This document shows positions 61,702 through 64,000 of a stretch of 64,000 bases of DNA, one piece after another. Made by a program: the position numbers and the translations under genes. A model generated the notes under the pieces. That model saw only the letters and a program-made list of their open reading frames with translations, was not told the origin of the DNA and made no database searches. Origin of the DNA: Hydractinia symbiolongicarpus (lineage: Eukaryota > Cnidaria > Hydrozoa > Anthoathecata > Hydractiniidae); NCBI RefSeq assembly GCF_029227915.1, contig NC_079882.1:7006001-7070000 (forward strand). Reading direction: 5' to 3'. Each line of letters starts with the position of its first letter. The stretch's first letter is position 1.

Positions 61702-63363
61702 ATGGGAGCAGCGCTTCATGCATTCGTTCGACGAAAAGATTTAAATTCTCCAGAATGTCTCCAGAAGGGTTTACCTCGTGTGCTGAACTCACTGGATTTA
61801 ACTTTTCTCGGAGTAGGGAGTACACTTGGGGCAGGAGTGTATGTAGTAACAGCAGATGTGGCAAAAAACACTGCTGGTCCAGGTGTTGTGATATCGTTCC
61901 TAGTAGCAGCCATAGCTTCGATTCTTTGTGCTTTATGCTACGCAGAATTTGGATCACGTGTCCCGAAAGCAGGTTCGGCATATGTATATACCTACGTGAC
62001 GATTGGTGAGCTAGCAGCTTTTGTGGTTGGCTGGAATTTATTATTAGAGTATTTGATTGGTGCAGCAGCAGTTGCACGCGCATGGACTACTTATGTTGAT
62101 TCGTTAACAAACAATGAAATAAGTCACAACCTGATGATGCATGTTAAGGCCTGGCATACACCAGGGATAAGTGCATATCCTGATTTTCTTTCACTAGCAT
62201 TGTGTGTATTTATATCATTATGTCTGGCGGTTGGAGTGCGCATATCCTCGTGGTTCAATACAACTATGACGTTTATCAACTTGATAATAATAGCTTTTAT
62301 AATCTTACTTGGTACAATTGTGGCTAATCCAAAAAACTGGAGTCCTTTTCTTCCATTCGGATTTTCAGGTGCCCTCGCCGGATCAGCAACAGCATTTTTT
62401 GCATTTGTGGGATTCGATGTCATCGCAGCATCCGCAGAAGAAGTTAAAAATCCGGCAACGTCAATTCCGAATGCTATTGTCACTTCTCTGGCTATTTGTT
62501 TCCTTGGTTACGCAGGTGTTGCAGCAACACTTACTTTGATGGTGCCGTACAACGAACTGAAAACTAATGCGGCACTGCCAGAAGCTTTCCATCAACGGGG
62601 ACTAAAATGGGCCAAGTATGTGATTGCATCCGGTGCTGTGGCTGGATTGACATCAAGTTTAGTTGGAAGCATGTTTCCAGTACCGAGGCTTTTGTATTCA
62701 ATGGCAGATGATGGATTGTTGTTTGCGCCATTCGCCAAAATCAATAAAACAACAAAAACTCCGATATTTTCCACCGTATTTACAGGTTTTTTTACAGGAT
62801 GGCTTGCCATGTATTTTGACTTGTCGACTTTAGTTGAAATGATGTCTATCGGAACTTTACAAGCATACACGATGGTTGCTGCATCTGTTTTATTGTTACG
62901 ATATCAGATCTTACCCGTGGGTATTGTTAACACAGACAATGGCTTTGCAGCTATCTCATCTGACTCTTTAGTCACTGAGAAGGAGAAAATCCGAATGTCT
63001 CCCACAAAACGCTCCTACATGTTAGTAAAAAGTTCGATGTTTGTAATATTAGTAGATACGATGTTGATGGGCGGACTACTTGTAAATTATGGAACAGTTA
63101 TCTTGCACGGTTACTTCTGGGCAATTGTCTCATTTTTTTTCTTACTTGGAATATTAACTGTTGCCATGACAATAATTATGTTGCAACCACAAAACAAGTA
63201 CGATATACCATTCAGTGTTCCATTCGTTCCAGTCCTCCCAATAATGTCAATATTTATAAACATGTTTTTGATGATGTCATTGTCAGCAATCACGTGGGCA
63301 AGGTTCACTGTATGGATGGCAGTAGGTATAATATTGCTTTGTGCTCATTTAATGGAACTGTGA
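61702..63363 (+). CDS. cationic amino acid transporter (SLC7A1-4 type), intronless
   Basis: A 553-residue multi-pass membrane protein of the APC superfamily that would carry arginine, lysine or ornithine. The start reads MGAALHAFVRRKDLN and the transport core TFLGVGSTLGAGVYV (residues 34-48) is the unwound helix-1 region of the family. Other CAT marks: YAEFGSRVPKAGSAYVYTYV, FLPFGFSGALAGSATAFFAF, FVGFDVIAASAEEVKNP, MFPVPRLLYSMADDGLLF and PFVPVLPIMSIFINMFLM near the end. About 13-14 helices can be counted. The C-terminus stops right after the last helix (VGIILLCAHLMEL), so the usual cytosolic tail is missing; family members are commonly 600-660 residues. The whole frame is one exon, whereas every other conserved gene here is spliced except the EF-hand protein. 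AATAAA follows 49 bases after the stop. Which CAT subtype it is cannot be told. Confidence 0.93.
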   Translation: MGAALHAFVRRKDLNSPECLQKGLPRVLNSLDLTFLGVGSTLGAGVYVVTADVAKNTAGPGVVISFLVAAIASILCALCYAEFGSRVPKAGSAYVYTYVTIGELAAFVVGWNLLLEYLIGAAAVARAWTTYVDSLTNNEISHNLMMHVKAWHTPGISAYPDFLSLALCVFISLCLAVGVRISSWFNTTMTFINLIIIAFIILLGTIVANPKNWSPFLPFGFSGALAGSATAFFAFVGFDVIAASAEEVKNPATSIPNAIVTSLAICFLGYAGVAATLTLMVPYNELKTNAALPEAFHQRGLKWAKYVIASGAVAGLTSSLVGSMFPVPRLLYSMADDGLLFAPFAKINKTTKTPIFSTVFTGFFTGWLAMYFDLSTLVEMMSIGTLQAYTMVAASVLLLRYQILPVGIVNTDNGFAAISSDSLVTEKEKIRMSPTKRSYMLVKSSMFVILVDTMLMGGLLVNYGTVILHGYFWAIVSFFFLLGILTVAMTIIMLQPQNKYDIPFSVPFVPVLPIMSIFINMFLMMSLSAITWARFTVWMAVGIILLCAHLMEL

Positions 63364-63411
63364 CAGCGGACTTCTAGTCCATTATGGTTGGGCAAGTAAG
63401 ATAAATTTAAA

Positions 63412-63417
63412 AATAAA
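63412..63417 (+). terminator. poly(A) signal, cationic amino acid transporter
   Basis: AATAAA 49 bases after the stop codon. Confidence 0.5.
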
Positions 63418-63442
63418 ACATTTTAAAATCACCGCTACGAAT

Positions 63443-63537
63443 CAACCTCAAACCAGGGCATCTTGTATCTTTGTTGGTATCGGCGAATCGCTGTCCCGTT
63501 GTCAGAAAGATACAAGATGTCCTAGGGACGAAGTTGC
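63443..63537. repeat. CAACCTCG-ended MITE-like repeat
   Basis: Inverted ends of about 28 bases: CAACCTCAAACCAGGGCATC and, read inverted, CAACTTCGTCCCTAGGACAT, each continuing into CTTGTATCTTT. It lies right after the transporter poly(A) signal. Confidence 0.7.
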
Positions 63538-64000
63538 GCTACAACTTTTGATTTCACAGCTAAGCAGAATTTTTTGGCAACCCTGTTTTTAAATGCTACT
63601 CCAAAAAAAACTAACTTTGACTTTGACAAATTTGATTTAAAAAACAGCTAAATCGAATTGATTGAATTTTCATGGTTTTCCGTTTAAGTTCTGAAAAAAT
63701 ATATATAAAATGAAAATTCACAAACTCTAATTAGCCTATCAGCACATGAAAGCCCAGTATAAAGGAAAAAAATATATTGATAAAAGCATGATTCCATATT
63801 TGTAATTGAAATTTTAAATTTTAATACCCCAAAAATATTTTAGAAAACATAATACCATGCTGAGCATATTTTAATCTCGAATTCTAATCAAATTTATTAA
63901 GGCTTAGCTCTAAAGAAAATATGCTCATATCAAATGAGTAGTCAAACAAGTTGGGGTGGATATCCCCCTTCCCTTTGCCTTCTATTCTTTTCATTCTATT
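63538..64000. other. 3' flank, nothing recognised
   Basis: AT-rich sequence to the window end without a recognised gene or repeat. Confidence 0.45.

Noticed and set aside
61655-63308. Antisense open frames over the transporter gene
   Set aside because: Shadow frames of a strongly coding exon; their translations have no family likeness.

Overview
This is a eukaryotic, metazoan window: AT-rich DNA with spliced genes (GT-AG introns, mostly short exons) and many short transposon remnants. Secreted multidomain proteins built from discoidin, EGF, CCP, HYR and Ig modules, alongside very conserved animal housekeeping genes, point to an early-branching animal. A cnidarian, possibly a hydrozoan, is my best guess, but that is inference; the sequence alone does not fix the species.

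Layout. 1-1142 (-): decayed hAT-type transposase relative. 3460-15081 (+): UCKL1-type uridine kinase / UPRT protein, 19 exons. 16424-16903 (-): intronless four-EF-hand calcium-binding protein. 17967-18758 (+): small secreted Asp-rich protein. 20775-22301 and 23767-26191 (+): two tandem claudin/PMP22-like four-helix membrane proteins with the same three-exon structure. 26.2-31.9 kb: gene-free, with a pogo/Tigger-like deletion derivative, a long palindromic MITE and a 1 kb hairpin-ended DNA element. 31957-37633 (+): MON1. 39124-42958 (-): RACK1, whose first intron carries a direct duplication. 43.4-44.3 kb: tRNA-derived SINE next to a MITE. 45342-47122 (+): FBXW9-like F-box/WD40 protein. 48407-60846 (+): 22-exon secreted mosaic protein of about 1116 residues. 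61702-63363 (+): intronless cationic amino acid transporter.

The genes do not form one pathway. UCKL1 (pyrimidine salvage), MON1 (Rab7 activation in endosome maturation), RACK1 (ribosome scaffold) and FBXW9 (SCF substrate adaptor) are housekeeping genes. The claudin-like pair, acidic protein and mosaic protein are surface or extracellular. The most unusual items are the domain order of the mosaic protein, the tandem claudin-like pair with a possible 36-nt cassette exon, the RACK1 intron duplication, and a rich set of short transposons with readable ends and target-site duplications. Exon borders were assigned by eye from splice signals, reading phase and recalled family sequence; every multi-exon model keeps one open frame through all its exons.
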